Shown here one piece after another: positions 33,780 through 42,600 of a stretch of DNA of 64,000 nt. The DNA is from Tropicimonas_B omnivorans (GTDB taxonomy: Bacteria > Pseudomonadota > Alphaproteobacteria > Rhodobacterales > Rhodobacteraceae). The translations under genes were made by a program, and so were the position numbers. A model generated the notes under the pieces. It made no database searches. It was given only the letters and a program-made list of their open reading frames with translations, and was not told where the DNA came from. Numbering within the stretch: the first letter of the stretch is position 1; every line of letters begins with the position of its first letter. The stretch spans positions 62,001 through 126,000 of the forward strand of contig NZ_JAVRHL010000003.1 in assembly GCF_031846565.1 (NCBI RefSeq), in the 5' to 3' direction.

Positions 33780-34667
33780 ATGGACGTTCTGCTCGAGCCG
33801 TTCGCCTATTCCTACATGACGAACGCGATGTGGGTCTCGGCCATGGTGGGGGCGGTCTGCGCGTTCCTGTCGGTCTATCTCATGCTCAAGGGATGGTCGC
33901 TGATCGGGGACGCGCTCTCCCATTCCGTGGTTCCGGGCGTCGCCGGGGCGTACATGCTCGGCCTGCCATTCGCGCTCGGCGCGTTCCTCGCGGGCGGGCT
34001 GGCGGCGGGGGCGATGCTCTTCCTGTCGGACCGCTCGGGGCTCAAGGTGGACGTGATCATCGGCCTCATCTTCACGGCCTTCTTCGGGCTCGGCCTGTTC
34101 CTCGTCTCGATCAACCCGATGTCGGTCTCGATCCAGACCATCACGATGGGCAACATCCTCGCCATCACGCCCGGAGACACGCTTCAGCTCGCGGTCATCG
34201 GGGCGGTCTCGCTGACGGTCCTTCTGCTGAAATGGAAGGATCTCATGGTCACCTTCTTCGACGAGAACCATGCGCGATCCATCGGGCTGCGGCCGGGCCT
34301 TCTCAAGGCGGTCTACTTCGTCCTGCTCTCCGCCGCGGTCGTCGCCGCGATGCAGACGGTCGGAGCGTTTCTCGTCATCGCCATGGTGGTGACGCCTGGG
34401 GCGACGGCGTATCTGCTGTGCGACCGGTTCCCGAGGCTCCTGATGCTCTCCGTCGCGATCGGCGCGGGGACGAGCTTCTTCGGCGCCTATGCCAGCTACT
34501 TCCTTGACGGGGCGACGGGGGGCGTGATCGTCACCCTCCAGACGCTGATCTTCCTTGCCGCCTTCGTCTTCGCACCCAAGCACGGCATCCTGGCGGCGAA
34601 GCGCAAGGCGCGGGCGGCGCTGAGGGAGCCTCTGCCGCTCAGGGCAACAGGGGAGCCGGCGGAATGA
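33780..34667 (+). CDS. sitC: manganese/iron ABC transporter permease
   Basis: A 295-residue ABC-3 family permease with about eight membrane helices. Hallmarks are MLKGWSLIGDALSHSVVPGVAGAY near residue 37 and AFLVIAMVVTPGATAYLL near residue 200. It forms the channel with SitD. Its start abuts the sitB stop and its end overlaps sitD by ATGA. Confidence 0.9.
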   Translation: MDVLLEPFAYSYMTNAMWVSAMVGAVCAFLSVYLMLKGWSLIGDALSHSVVPGVAGAYMLGLPFALGAFLAGGLAAGAMLFLSDRSGLKVDVIIGLIFTAFFGLGLFLVSINPMSVSIQTITMGNILAITPGDTLQLAVIGAVSLTVLLLKWKDLMVTFFDENHARSIGLRPGLLKAVYFVLLSAAVVAAMQTVGAFLVIAMVVTPGATAYLLCDRFPRLLMLSVAIGAGTSFFGAYASYFLDGATGGVIVTLQTLIFLAAFVFAPKHGILAAKRKARAALREPLPLRATGEPAE

Positions 34668-35515
34668 CCTTCGAGACGCTTCTTCTTCCGTTTCAGTTTC
34701 CATTCATGCTCAAGGCATTCGCCATCGCCGCCCTCGTGGCGGTGCCGACGGCGCTGCTCTCATGCTTCCTCGTCCTCAAGGGCTGGGCGCTCATGGGGGA
34801 TGCGGTCAGCCATTCAATCCTGCCGGGCATCGTGCTTGCCTGGATCACGGGCATCCCGCTCATCGTCGGAGCCTTCGCCGCCGGAATGGGCTGCGCGCTC
34901 CTGACCGGTTACCTCGCCGAGAACAGCCGGGTGAAGCAGGACACGGTGATGGGTGTCGTCTTCTCGGGCATGTTCGGGGTCGGCATCATCCTCTACACCT
35001 CGATCGACACGAACCAGCATCTCGATCACGTCCTCTTCGGCAACATGCTCGGGGTCGGGGCGCAGGACCTCTGGACGGCGGGTCTGATCGCGCTCGGAGT
35101 GTCGGGAGTCCTTCTGGTGAAGTGGAAGGACTTCCTCCTCCACGCCTTCGATCCGGCGCAGGCGCAGGCGAGCGGTCTGAGGACGAACTGGCTGCATTAC
35201 GGCCTTCTGTCCATCCTGTCCCTGACCATCGTCGCGACGCTCACCTCCACCGGCCTGATCCTCGCCGTGGGGCTTCTGATCGCGCCGGGGGCCATCGCCT
35301 TCCTGACGGTCCGGAGCTTCGGACAGATGATGGCGGTCGCGGTGACGGTCTGCCTCGCGGCGATGCTCGGCGGCGTCTATGCCAGCTTCTGGCTCGACAG
35401 CGCGCCGGCCCCGACGGTGATCCTGATCCTGACGGCGATGTTCCTCGTCGCGTTCATCCTCCGGCTGCGAACGACCCGAGCCGCGTCGAGGCGGCTGAAC
35501 GCTGCCGAGAGCTGA
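34664..35515 (+). CDS. sitD: manganese/iron ABC transporter permease
   Basis: A 283-residue ABC-3 permease, homologous to SitC, with VLKGWALMGDAVSHSILPGIVLAW near residue 38 and LAVGLLIAPGAIAFLT near residue 200. The paired permeases SitC and SitD distinguish Sit-type transporters from single-permease ZnuB systems. It is the last gene of sitABCD and is followed by a weak hairpin. Confidence 0.9.
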   Translation: MTFETLLLPFQFPFMLKAFAIAALVAVPTALLSCFLVLKGWALMGDAVSHSILPGIVLAWITGIPLIVGAFAAGMGCALLTGYLAENSRVKQDTVMGVVFSGMFGVGIILYTSIDTNQHLDHVLFGNMLGVGAQDLWTAGLIALGVSGVLLVKWKDFLLHAFDPAQAQASGLRTNWLHYGLLSILSLTIVATLTSTGLILAVGLLIAPGAIAFLTVRSFGQMMAVAVTVCLAAMLGGVYASFWLDSAPAPTVILILTAMFLVAFILRLRTTRAASRRLNAAES

Positions 35516-35536
35516 CATCGCCCCAGTTGCGCCCTT

Positions 35537-35566
35537 CGAGCCGTTGGCCGTCCGGCAACGGGCTCG
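35537..35566 (+). terminator. possible terminator hairpin after sitD
   Basis: CGAGCCGTTG (35537-35546) pairs with CAACGGGCTCG (35556-35566) with one bulged base and a 9-base loop, 22 bp after the sitD stop. There is no U-tract, so assignment as a terminator is tentative. Confidence 0.4.
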
Positions 35567-35709
35567 CTTCGACGGGCCGGCCTGCTTTGCAAGTGCAGCG
35601 GCAGGCGTACACGCCCATCAGATCGGCAGATGCCCGCGTTCTGCGCGCCATTGTGCCATTCCCGGCAATGTGATTGGCTCGATTCCATAAACCAAACAGG
35701 GAGCGAGTC

Positions 35710-36738
35710 ATGTTTCGCCATCTCATCAAAGCGGCGGGTGTCGCCGCGATCGGCCTCGTCGCCGCCGGGTCCGCAAGCGCCCAGGAACCGCAGTTCTTCC
35801 GCATCGGCACCGGCGGCACCGCCGGCACCTATTACCCGATCGGCGGCCTCATCGCGAACGCGATCTCCAGCCCGCCGGGATCCCGTGCCTGCGAGGAAGG
35901 CGGCTCCTGCGGCGTGCCGGGTCTGATCGCGACGGCGCTGTCCGCCAACGGCTCCGTGGCCAACGTCAACGCCATTGCCGGCGGCACGCTGGAATCCGGC
36001 TTCGCCCAGTCCGACGTCGCCACCTGGGCGCAGACGGGCACCGGCATCTGGGAAGACCGTGACGCGGTCGAGGGCCTGCGCGCCATCGCCAACCTCTACC
36101 CCGAGACGATCCACCTCGTCGCCGCCGCGGACAGCGGCATCGAGGGCGTGGCCGATCTCGAGGGCAAGCGCGTCTCGCTCGACGAGCCGGGCTCCGGCAC
36201 CCTCGTCGACGCCCGCATCATCCTCGGCGCCTACGGCCTCTCCGAAGATGACGTGGACGCCGCGTTCCTGAAACCCGACCAGGCCGCCGAGCGCATGCGC
36301 GACGGCGCGATGGACGCGTTCTTCTTCGTCGGCGGCTTCCCGGCCGGCGCCATCGCCGAACTGGCGAGCCAGGACGATATCACGCTGGTTCCGATCTCCG
36401 GTGACGAGGCCTCCTCGATCCGCGACGAGTACACCTTCTTCGCCGAGAACGTCGTTCCGGCCGGCACCTATGAAGGCGTGGACGAGGACGTCACCACGCT
36501 GTCCGTAGGCGCCCAGTGGGTGACGAGCGCGGATCAGCCCGAGGAGCTCGTCTACGACATCACCGCGGCCCTGTGGAACGAGAATACCCGCAAGCTGCTC
36601 GATGCCGGCCACCAGAAGGGCAAGGAAATCACCGCCGATACGGCGCTGAACGGTGTCGGCATCCCGCTGCACCCCGGCGCCGCCCGCTTCTACGAGGAGC
36701 AGGGCATGGAACTGCCGGAAGGTTCCGCGGCCGAGTGA
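35710..36738 (+). CDS. TAXI-family TRAP transporter substrate-binding protein
   Basis: A 342-residue periplasmic binding protein of the TAXI type. After the signal peptide (VAAIGLVAAGSASAQ) come FFRIGTGGTAGTYYPIGGLIA and LEGKRVSLDEPGSGT, both diagnostic of TAXI proteins. The start at 35710 follows GGGAGCGA. It is followed by the fused TRAP permease after a 149-bp gap that contains a strong hairpin. TAXI ligands are mostly undefined; glutamate and other carboxylates have been reported in the family. Confidence 0.92.
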   Translation: MFRHLIKAAGVAAIGLVAAGSASAQEPQFFRIGTGGTAGTYYPIGGLIANAISSPPGSRACEEGGSCGVPGLIATALSANGSVANVNAIAGGTLESGFAQSDVATWAQTGTGIWEDRDAVEGLRAIANLYPETIHLVAAADSGIEGVADLEGKRVSLDEPGSGTLVDARIILGAYGLSEDDVDAAFLKPDQAAERMRDGAMDAFFFVGGFPAGAIAELASQDDITLVPISGDEASSIRDEYTFFAENVVPAGTYEGVDEDVTTLSVGAQWVTSADQPEELVYDITAALWNENTRKLLDAGHQKGKEITADTALNGVGIPLHPGAARFYEEQGMELPEGSAAE

Positions 36739-36761
36739 TCGCCTGATCGCCAAGGACAGAT

Positions 36762-36787
36762 CCGGGGGCGCCATGGCGCGCCCCCGG
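36762..36787 (+). other. strong hairpin between TAXI binding-protein and permease genes
   Basis: A perfect 10-bp stem (CCGGGGGCGC / GCGCCCCCGG) with a 6-base loop begins 23 bp after the binding-protein stop. Without a U-tract it is likely to act as an mRNA 3'-end stabiliser or partial terminator that favours binding-protein production. The equivalent position in the operon at 12377 has an even longer stem. Confidence 0.6.
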
Positions 36788-36887
36788 GTTACAGCCATCG
36801 CCGGATCGCCCGGCTTCCCCGACAGTATGATTGCGACCCGCCGCAGCGCCCCCGACCGGCGTATGCGGACCCTTCGGAGACACCCCG

Positions 36888-38972
36888 ATGACCCAGCTTC
36901 CCGATCAAGAGCGCGCCGAGCATCTGACCGAAGAGCAGATGAAGGAGCTGGAGGAGCGCTACGATCCCGAAGTGCGCTTCCGCCCGTTGCCGCCGTTCCT
37001 CGGCTGGGTCACGGCGATCGCGCTGTTCGTGCTGTCCTGCTACCACTTCTACACCGCCGGCTACGGCATCCCGCAGGCGACGACCCATCGCGGCCTGCAC
37101 CTCGCCTTCACGCTTGCGCTCGTGTTCCTGTCCTTCACGCTCTGGAACCGCCGGGACACGCCGCACCAGGGGATTCTCGCGCCGCTCGGCCTGCCGCTCT
37201 ATGACTGGGCCTTCGCGATCGCAGGCGCCGTCTCCGCCTTCTACGTGCCGTGGATCTTCGACGATCTGGCCTTCCGCGTCGGTGCGCCGCTGCCGATCGA
37301 CGTCATCATGGGAACCATCCTGATCGTCACCCTGCTCGAGGCGACCCGCCGGGCGATGGGCTGGCCGCTCCCGATCATCGCGCTGCTGTTCCTCGCCTAC
37401 GCCTATTTCGGACGGTCCATGCCCGGGGTGCTCACCCATCCCGGCGCCGACTGGACCGGCATCGTGAACCACCTCTACCTGACGAGCCAGGGCATCTACG
37501 GCACAGCGCTCGGGGTCATATCGACCTACGTCTTCCACTTCGTGCTCTTCGGCGTGATGGCGACGCGGATCGGTCTCGGCCAGCTCTTCATCGACCTCGC
37601 CTCGGCCCTTGCGGGACGGTTCGCCGGCGGTCCGGCGAAGGTCTCCGTCGTGTCCTCGGCCATGCTCGGCTCGATTTCCGGCTCCTCCATCGCCAATACC
37701 GTCACCACCGGCTCGCTGACGATCCCGGCGATGATCCGGATCGGCTATCCGCGCCACTTCGCCGCCGCGGTGGAAGCCGCGTCCTCGACGGGCGGTCAGA
37801 TCACGCCGCCGGTCATGGGCGCCGTGGCCTTCCTGATGATCGAGTACCTGGGCGTCCCCCTCACCACGATCCTCACCGCCGCCCTCGTGCCCGCGTTCAT
37901 GCACTTCTTCGGCGTCCTCGTTCAGGTCCATCTCGAAGCGCGCCGCCGCGGCCTGCGCGGGCTGACGAAGGACGAGCTTCCCGTCGCCTGGACCGTCTTC
38001 AAGGCCGGCTGGCTCACGACGTTGCCGCTCTTCGTCCTCGTCGCCACGCTGCTCTCCGGGTACACGCCCTACCTCGCGGCGTTCTACGGCATCCTTGGCT
38101 GCATCCTCGTGCTGATCGTGCAGAACATCGTCCGGCACGACCTCAAAACCGCTGCCGTCGAGAGCGTGCGGGAAACGTGGGACGGCTTCGTCGTCGGTGC
38201 GAAATACTCGCTCTCCGTCACCGTGGCCGCCGCCCTCGTCGGCGTCATCATCGGTGTCGTCACGCTGACCGGCGTCGGCTTCAAGATCGCCTACATGGTC
38301 ACCTCGGTCGCCGCCGGCTGGGCCACGGACCTGAGCGCGTTCCTGTCGGTCCTGCCGTTCGAGATCATGTCCGTCGAGGCGATGACGCTGCTCTTCACGC
38401 TTTTCATGACTGCCGTCGTCTGCGTCCTCATGGGGTGCGGCATCCCCACCACGGCGAACTACCTCATCATGATCGCCGTCGCGGCGCCGATCCTCGGGCT
38501 CCTCGGCGTGCAGCCCATCGTCGCGCACTTCTTCGTCTTCTATTACGGTGTGCTGGCGGACATCACGCCCCCTGTGGCGCTCGCGGCCTATGCCGCGGCT
38601 GGGATCGCGGATGCAAACGCCTTCAAGGCCGGCAACACCGCCTTCCGGCTCGGCATGGGCAAGGCGCTCGTCCCGTTCGTCTTCGCCTTCTCGCCGTCGA
38701 TGCTGCTCGTCACGGAAGGCTTCACATGGAGCGAGTTCTTCCTGTCGACCTTTGGCGCGATGGCGGGCATCTGGATGCTCTCCGCCGCCTTCTCCAACTG
38801 GCTCTTCGCCCCGCTCCGGGCCTACGAGCGGGTGCTTCTCGCCCTGTCGGCGATCCTGCTGGTGGCGCCGGATCTCTACGCCACGCTCATCGGTGTGCTC
38901 CTGGTCCTGCCGGTTCTGATCAGGCAATTCCCGGCGCTCCGCAAGGATCCGCTGGAGCGGGCGACCTCCTAG
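36888..38972 (+). CDS. TAXI TRAP transporter fused permease (4TM/12TM)
   Basis: A 694-residue membrane protein that combines the small and large TRAP permease units, as usual for TAXI systems. A cytosolic N-terminal segment of about 50 residues is followed by about four helices and then the DctM-like region with SSAMLGSISGSSIANTVTTG and ASSTGGQITPPVMGAVAF. The second DctM repeat shows MGCGIPTTANYLIMIAVAAP. It works with the TAXI binding protein encoded upstream. The start at 36888 follows CGGAGA. Confidence 0.92.
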   Translation: MTQLPDQERAEHLTEEQMKELEERYDPEVRFRPLPPFLGWVTAIALFVLSCYHFYTAGYGIPQATTHRGLHLAFTLALVFLSFTLWNRRDTPHQGILAPLGLPLYDWAFAIAGAVSAFYVPWIFDDLAFRVGAPLPIDVIMGTILIVTLLEATRRAMGWPLPIIALLFLAYAYFGRSMPGVLTHPGADWTGIVNHLYLTSQGIYGTALGVISTYVFHFVLFGVMATRIGLGQLFIDLASALAGRFAGGPAKVSVVSSAMLGSISGSSIANTVTTGSLTIPAMIRIGYPRHFAAAVEAASSTGGQITPPVMGAVAFLMIEYLGVPLTTILTAALVPAFMHFFGVLVQVHLEARRRGLRGLTKDELPVAWTVFKAGWLTTLPLFVLVATLLSGYTPYLAAFYGILGCILVLIVQNIVRHDLKTAAVESVRETWDGFVVGAKYSLSVTVAAALVGVIIGVVTLTGVGFKIAYMVTSVAAGWATDLSAFLSVLPFEIMSVEAMTLLFTLFMTAVVCVLMGCGIPTTANYLIMIAVAAPILGLLGVQPIVAHFFVFYYGVLADITPPVALAAYAAAGIADANAFKAGNTAFRLGMGKALVPFVFAFSPSMLLVTEGFTWSEFFLSTFGAMAGIWMLSAAFSNWLFAPLRAYERVLLALSAILLVAPDLYATLIGVLLVLPVLIRQFPALRKDPLERATS

Positions 38973-39646
38973 GCAGGCGGCGCCTGGTTCGCGGCGACGC
39001 GCCAGGCACCGGGCGCCCCTTCGAGGAGGGGAGAGCGGAAGGCGCCCTCGACCGGGAGCTGATCCAGAAGGCCTCTCCAGCGCTCCGTCTGCAGCATCGC
39101 CGCGCCGAGAACGACGGGCGGCCGGCCCGCGAGATCCAAGAGCTCCAGCCCCGCGCGCATGGAGCTGCCGGTGGAGATCGCATCGTCGATCATCGCGGTC
39201 CGGCGCCCCTCGAGGAGCGGCAGCAGACGCGGATCGAGGTAGAGGCGCTTGGTGCTGTCAGGGCTCGTGATCGAGGAGAGCGGAACGGACAGCGCCGGAT
39301 CGTACCAGAACTTGCGCGATGTCCCGAGGGGCACGTACCGCGCGTGGCCGAGCCGCTGCGCCACCGCCCGCGCGAGCGACAGGCCAAGCGTCGGCAGTCC
39401 GATGACGATCTCGGGCGCATGGACCTTCAGCCGCTCCGCGAGGGCATCGGCGAGCGCTGCCTCGACCGCGAAGGAGGCCTGGCCCAGGATCAGGGAGGCG
39501 ATGGCGTGGCGCGTGCCCTTCAGCGGCCTGATCGGAAGCAGGAGCACGCGCCCATCCGGCAGCCGCGCCGGGTAACTTCGGTCGAACGGCGCCGCCGGAG
39601 CCTCGTCCGCGTTCAGAAAGTCCTGCCAGAAGTCGTGATCTTCCAT
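38969..39646 (-). CDS. phosphoribosyltransferase-fold protein
   Basis: A 225-residue type I PRTase-like protein. RRTAMIDDAISTGSSMRAG near residues 148-166 is the PRPP-binding loop, and IVIGLPTLGLSLARAVAQRLG is the preceding strand-loop of the fold. The central FWYDPALSVPLSSITSPDSTKRLYLDP resembles no salvage enzyme that I can name, so the base or substrate is unknown. It overlaps the TAXI permease end by 4 bp (convergent) and is divergent from an M20 amidohydrolase across only 45 bp. Nearby purine genes make a purine role attractive but unproven. Confidence 0.7.
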   Translation of the reverse strand: MEDHDFWQDFLNADEAPAAPFDRSYPARLPDGRVLLLPIRPLKGTRHAIASLILGQASFAVEAALADALAERLKVHAPEIVIGLPTLGLSLARAVAQRLGHARYVPLGTSRKFWYDPALSVPLSSITSPDSTKRLYLDPRLLPLLEGRRTAMIDDAISTGSSMRAGLELLDLAGRPPVVLGAAMLQTERWRGLLDQLPVEGAFRSPLLEGAPGAWRVAANQAPPA

Positions 39647-39691
39647 GCTGCGTGACTACCTCTCACTGTCTCTTGCGGTTAAACTGCCCGG

Positions 39692-40840
39692 ATGAAGGAC
39701 AATATAGATTTCAACGCGCTCGCCGCGTTCCGCCAGGACTTGCATCGCCATCCGGAACTCGGGTTCGAGGAGCATCGGACGGCGGCCGCCGTCGCCGCGC
39801 GCCTGAGGGCCCTCGGCCTCGAGGTCACGGTGGGCATCGCCGAGACGGGCATCGTCGGCACGCTCCGGGGAGGGCAGGGGCCGTCCGTAGGCCTCCGCGC
39901 CGACATGGACGCGCTTGCCATGAGCGAAACCTCCGGACGCGCCTATGCCTCCGAGGTGCCGGGGCGGATGCATGCCTGCGGCCATGACGGGCATACCGCG
40001 ATGCTTCTCGGCGCGGCGGAGGTTCTCGCCGCGGATCCGCCCGCAGGTACCGTCCACTTCATCTTCCAGCCCGCCGAGGAGGGGCGCGGCGGCGCGCGGC
40101 GCATGGTGGAGGAGGGATTGTTCACGCAATTCCCCTGCAATCACGTCTTCGGGCTGCACAACATGCCCGGCATTCCCTGTGATCGCATGGCCGTGGTCGC
40201 GGGTCCGCAGCTCGCCTCCTCCGATTCGTGGCGCGTGAGCTTCCGCGGCATCGGCTCCCATGGCGCAAAGCCCCACCAGGGGCGGGACGCGGTAACGGCG
40301 TCGGGGCAGTTTCTCGCCGCGCTCCAGACCATTCCGGGCCGCGTCGTCGATCCGCTGCAACCCGCCATCGTCAGCGCCTGCGCGGTCTCGGGGGGCGACA
40401 TGAACGCGCTGAACGTGATCCCGGCCGAGGTGCAGATCGGCGGCACGGCGCGGGCCTTCTCGCCCGACGTGCGGGACCAGCTGGAGACGGAGATCGGCCG
40501 CCTCGCGCGCGGCATCGCGGCTTCGATGTGCGTCGAGGCGGAGTATACCTTCATCCGCCGCATTCCGCCGGTCGTGAACGATGCGGGCGCCACGGCCATC
40601 GCGCTTGCTGCCGCAGAGGAGGTGTCGACGGGCGTGGATACGGGCTTTCCGCCTTCTACGGCCGGGGACGACTTCGCCTTCTTCTCGGCGGAGGCGCCGG
40701 GCGCCTATGTCTGGCTCGGCAACGGCCCGGCGCGGGACGGCGCGCTTCACCACAATCCCGGTTACGATTTCAACGACGACGCGCTTCCGACCGGCGTCGC
40801 GTTCTGGGTGGCGGTCGCACGGAAGGCCCTCGGCGCCTGA
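39692..40840 (+). CDS. M20-family amidohydrolase (hippurate hydrolase-like)
   Basis: A 382-residue metallopeptidase-fold amidohydrolase of subfamily M20D. Metal ligands are in MHACGHDGHTAMLLGAAEVL near residues 93-112, FQPAEEGRGGARRMVEEGLF near 128-147 and the later GLHNMPG and LHHNPGYDFND. LHRHPELGFEEHRT at the start is typical. Such enzymes remove acyl groups from N-acyl amino acids or similar amides. It ends 2 bp from the stop of the convergent adenine deaminase gene. The substrate is not deducible. Confidence 0.88.
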   Translation: MKDNIDFNALAAFRQDLHRHPELGFEEHRTAAAVAARLRALGLEVTVGIAETGIVGTLRGGQGPSVGLRADMDALAMSETSGRAYASEVPGRMHACGHDGHTAMLLGAAEVLAADPPAGTVHFIFQPAEEGRGGARRMVEEGLFTQFPCNHVFGLHNMPGIPCDRMAVVAGPQLASSDSWRVSFRGIGSHGAKPHQGRDAVTASGQFLAALQTIPGRVVDPLQPAIVSACAVSGGDMNALNVIPAEVQIGGTARAFSPDVRDQLETEIGRLARGIAASMCVEAEYTFIRRIPPVVNDAGATAIALAAAEEVSTGVDTGFPPSTAGDDFAFFSAEAPGAYVWLGNGPARDGALHHNPGYDFNDDALPTGVAFWVAVARKALGA

Positions 40841-40842
40841 CC

Positions 40843-42600
40843 TCATGCCGGTCCGAGGACCGGGCTCGGCAGGAGGCGCCCGGCGAGCGGGTCCGCGATG
40901 CCGAGGTCGGTCTGGTGCGGCCCGGCATTGCAGGCGAGGGTCGCGCCCACCAGCGCCTTGAAGACGAGGTAGGGCGGGTTCCATTCCACGATCTCGTCCA
41001 TCGCGGTCTTGAGCGCGGTAAAGCCCGCGGCGATCTCCTCCAGCGGCGCGTCCGAGACGAGGCCGGCGACGGGCAGGGGCAGAAGGGCGGTGACCCGTCC
41101 GTCCTTCACCGCAACCATCCCGCCGCCGCAGGCGATCAGCGCCTCGGCCGCGACTGCGAGATCCTCGGGCTCGGCGCCGAAGAGGGTCAGGTTGTGGCTG
41201 TCATGGCTCACGGTGGTGCCGAACGCGCCGTGCCAGCGGCCCCACCCGGTCAGGAAACCGGTACGAGGGGTCGAGGGGCCGCGACCATGTCGGTGAAGCA
41301 CGGAGATGAGCGTGGCGTCCTTCGGCGGCTGCACGCGCCCGTCCCTGACCTCGGCCACAGTCTCCCCCCATTGCGTGAACCGCGGACGGTCGATGGTGGC
41401 GACGCGGACGCGGGCCCCTTCGGCGCGGGGCAGGATCTCAGCGGGCGACGGGGCATCGCAATGCATGATGCCGAGGAGCGCGGGCGGAACACGGCGTGGC
41501 TCCGGCGAGGCCGGACGAACGGGGGCGCCATCCCGGATCACCCGCACGACGCTGACCGAATCCAGATCTTCCAGCAGGACGAGATCGGCGCGTTTGCCGG
41601 GGCCGACGAGGCCGAGGTCGGACCGCCCGATCCGGAGTGCGCCGTTCAGCGTCGCCGCCTGAAGCGCGCGCATCGGCGACAGGCCGTAGCGGATGAGCCG
41701 GCGAAGCACGTCGTCGAGCCCGCCCGCGGCCGCCAGATCGTCGGGAAAGACATCGTCGGTGCAGAGCGTCACGGTGGGCGGAAGCTGCGGCAGCGCCTCC
41801 AGCAGCTCCGCGAAGCCCGGAAGCAGGTGATCGTGCGAGCCGCGCAGTTCGACCGTCATGCCCGCCTCGAGGCGCGCGCGGAGGTCGTCGGGCGAGGTCA
41901 GCTCGTGGTCGGACGCGATTCCGGAGGCGGCATAGGCCTGCAACGCGCCGCCCTCGAGACTTCTAGCATGGCCGCAGATCATCTTGCCGGAGGTGAGCGC
42001 AGCCTGGACGATGCCGCGCATCCGGTCCGCGCGGCCGGTCACGGCGGCCATGTCCATCACCTCGGCGAGGCCGAAGGTGCCCGGCTCGGCGAGGAGGTCC
42101 GCGATGATCTCCGGCCCGAAATCGGCGCCGGACACTTCATAGCCCGGTGCGGCGGGAACGCAGGATGGAACGAGCGGCAGGAACCGCAAGGGGGAGGCAT
42201 CCGCCTCGCCGAGCGCGTAGTCCATTCCGGCCCGGCCGGCGACGTTGGCGAATTCGTGGGGGTCCCAGACGGCGGTCGTGACCCCCCGCGGCAGCATCGC
42301 GGCGGCATAGGCGGCTGGCGTGACCATGGAGCTTTCGACATGCATGTGCGTGTCGATGAAGCCCGGTGCAATCGTCAGCCCGTCAGCCTCGATCACCACG
42401 CCCGCTTCGTGCGCCGGGTCCGGCGCATGCACCGAGGCGATCAGGGCGCCGACGATGCCGACATCCGCCTGCCGCAGCGTGTGCGTCACGGGGCAGGCGA
42501 TGCGCCCGCCGCGGATCAGCAGATCGAACGGGGCGCGGCCCATGGCGGCGGCGACGGCGCGGTCCCGCAGTTCGGGATCGGTGAGGTCGGCATCGCTCAT
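40843..42600 (-). CDS. ade: adenine deaminase
   Basis: A 585-residue amidohydrolase-superfamily enzyme that deaminates adenine to hypoxanthine. PGFIDTHMHVESSMVTPAAYA near residues 81-101 is the metal-binding HxHxESS motif specific to adenine deaminase, GLAEVMDM and GHARSLEGGALQAYAASG add further ligands, and CTDDVFPDDL supplies the catalytic Asp. FGTTVSHDSHNLTLFG in the C-terminal domain is also typical. Its ATG at 42600 overlaps the nucleoside hydrolase stop (ATGA). It is the last gene of a seven-gene overlapping operon, so adenine is likely produced by the preceding hydrolase. Confidence 0.93.
   Translation of the reverse strand: MSDADLTDPELRDRAVAAAMGRAPFDLLIRGGRIACPVTHTLRQADVGIVGALIASVHAPDPAHEAGVVIEADGLTIAPGFIDTHMHVESSMVTPAAYAAAMLPRGVTTAVWDPHEFANVAGRAGMDYALGEADASPLRFLPLVPSCVPAAPGYEVSGADFGPEIIADLLAEPGTFGLAEVMDMAAVTGRADRMRGIVQAALTSGKMICGHARSLEGGALQAYAASGIASDHELTSPDDLRARLEAGMTVELRGSHDHLLPGFAELLEALPQLPPTVTLCTDDVFPDDLAAAGGLDDVLRRLIRYGLSPMRALQAATLNGALRIGRSDLGLVGPGKRADLVLLEDLDSVSVVRVIRDGAPVRPASPEPRRVPPALLGIMHCDAPSPAEILPRAEGARVRVATIDRPRFTQWGETVAEVRDGRVQPPKDATLISVLHRHGRGPSTPRTGFLTGWGRWHGAFGTTVSHDSHNLTLFGAEPEDLAVAAEALIACGGGMVAVKDGRVTALLPLPVAGLVSDAPLEEIAAGFTALKTAMDEIVEWNPPYLVFKALVGATLACNAGPHQTDLGIADPLAGRLLPSPVLGPA

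Noticed and set aside
36789..38927. Minus-strand open frame of 712 codons opposite the TAXI permease
   Set aside because: The translation is a hydrophilic Arg/Glu/Asp/His-rich string, the expected antisense of membrane protein codons; the plus strand carries a clear TRAP permease.
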